Assembly: GCA_947258465.1 (NCBI GenBank)
Contig: CAMYIQ010000040.1
Coordinates: forward strand, 1-5,140
Reading direction: 5' to 3'
DNA length: 5,140 nt
Origin: an uncultured Erythrobacter sp.
GTDB taxonomy: Bacteria; Pseudomonadota; Alphaproteobacteria; Sphingomonadales; Sphingomonadaceae
Shown here: one piece after another, positions 4,697 to 5,140 of the stretch
Layout of the letters: each line of letters starts with the position of its first letter
Numbering within the stretch: the stretch's first letter is position 1
Program-made: the position numbers and the translations under genes
Notes under the pieces: generated by a model
The model's input: the letters and a program-made list of their open reading frames with translations, nothing else
Databases searched by the model: none
Told to the model about the DNA's origin: nothing

Positions 4697-5140
4697 GTGA
4701 GCGATACATCCCCCATCGCAGTTTTCGGAGCCGGAGGAAAAACCGGCGGCGAGATCCTGCGCCAGGCGATCCGCCGCAACGTGGCGGTACGGGCGTTCGA
4801 ACACGCCGTACCGCCGCCATTGGCGCGTATCGAAGGCATCGAATACTTCGAATGCGATGTCCTGGACGATGCATTCGCGGATAATCTCGAGGGATGCCGT
4901 GCGATCATTTCTGCTCTCGGAGTCCCGTTAAGCCCATCGACAGCCATCCACCCGCCTCCGCTCTACACCGAAGGGACGCGCAAGCTGATTCTCGCGATGC
5001 GGGAAACCGCGATCCGCCGGATCGCGGTCATTTCGACAGCTTTCGTTGAGCCGCAACCCAGCATTCCAGCCTGGTTCGAGCTTTCCGCAAAGCCCGCGCT
5101 GCACAATATCCTCCAAGAAATACGGGCGATGGAAAAGACG
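4697..5140 (+). CDS. NAD(P)-binding NmrA-like/atypical SDR protein (3' end cut by window edge)
   Basis: The first 148 residues of a Rossmann-fold protein; the frame is open to the window end. The N-terminus IAVFGAGGKTGGEILRQAI carries the glycine-rich dinucleotide-binding motif GxxGxxG (Gly11, Gly14, Gly17). It is followed by an acidic region ending a beta strand (ECDVLDD), then IISALG and IAVISTAF, the usual order in NmrA-like or atypical short-chain dehydrogenases (NAD(P)H-binding family, Pfam PF13460 type). The catalytic Tyr-Lys pair of classical SDRs is not visible in this part, so it may be a sensor or reductase of the atypical group. The start is GTG at 4697, supported by GAAGG 7 bases upstream; no ATG gives the glycine motif near the N-terminus. 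The gene follows the lipoprotein by 118 bases on the same strand and could share its transcript. Confidence 0.82.
   Translation, partial: MSDTSPIAVFGAGGKTGGEILRQAIRRNVAVRAFEHAVPPPLARIEGIEYFECDVLDDAFADNLEGCRAIISALGVPLSPSTAIHPPPLYTEGTRKLILAMRETAIRRIAVISTAFVEPQPSIPAWFELSAKPALHNILQEIRAMEKT

Noticed and set aside
1..5140. CRISPR array, insertion sequence or integrase
   Set aside because: No regularly spaced repeats, no terminal inverted repeats flanking a transposase and no recombinase-like protein were seen on either strand.

Overview
The window is GC-rich DNA with a bacterial layout. FtsE, the MJ0042-type zinc-ribbon protein divergent from it, and the DUF305 membrane protein all look alphaproteobacterial, most likely Sphingomonadales (Sphingomonas or Erythrobacter-like). 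That placement rests on recalled family patterns, not on a search.

Left part (1-1862) is core genome. A minus-strand ftsE, cut by the window edge close to its C-terminus, is divergent from a plus-strand gene for a membrane-anchored zinc-ribbon protein with a DUF3426-like C-terminal domain. A complete tRNA-Leu(GAG) with encoded CCA follows at 1775-1862. The next 170 bases carry only hairpins and no gene.

Middle part (2035-3168) is a self-contained regulatory cassette. A minus-strand MarR/SlyA-family repressor is divergent from two coupled plus-strand genes: a 53-residue protein of unknown function and a 152-residue four-helix membrane protein. The 73-base gap between them holds two copies of the palindrome AGCATGCT, centred exactly 22 bp apart. 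They surround the -10 element of a plausible promoter for the plus-strand pair. The core resembles the SlyA operator, so the MarR protein probably represses its neighbours and itself.

A gap of about 400 bases (3169-3565) has no convincing gene. It contains several inverted repeats and a well-placed Shine-Dalgarno/ATG inside a possible hairpin.

Right part (3566-5140) is a tight plus-strand cluster: a methionine-rich three-helix DUF305 protein, a small lipoprotein overlapping it by ATGA, and, 118 bases on, the start of an NAD(P)-binding NmrA/SDR-like protein cut by the right edge. DUF305 proteins are often linked to copper, so an envelope metal or redox-stress role for the pair is a reasonable but unproven inference.

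The best candidates for undescribed biology are the MarR-controlled small-protein/membrane-protein pair and the methionine-rich DUF305-lipoprotein pair.
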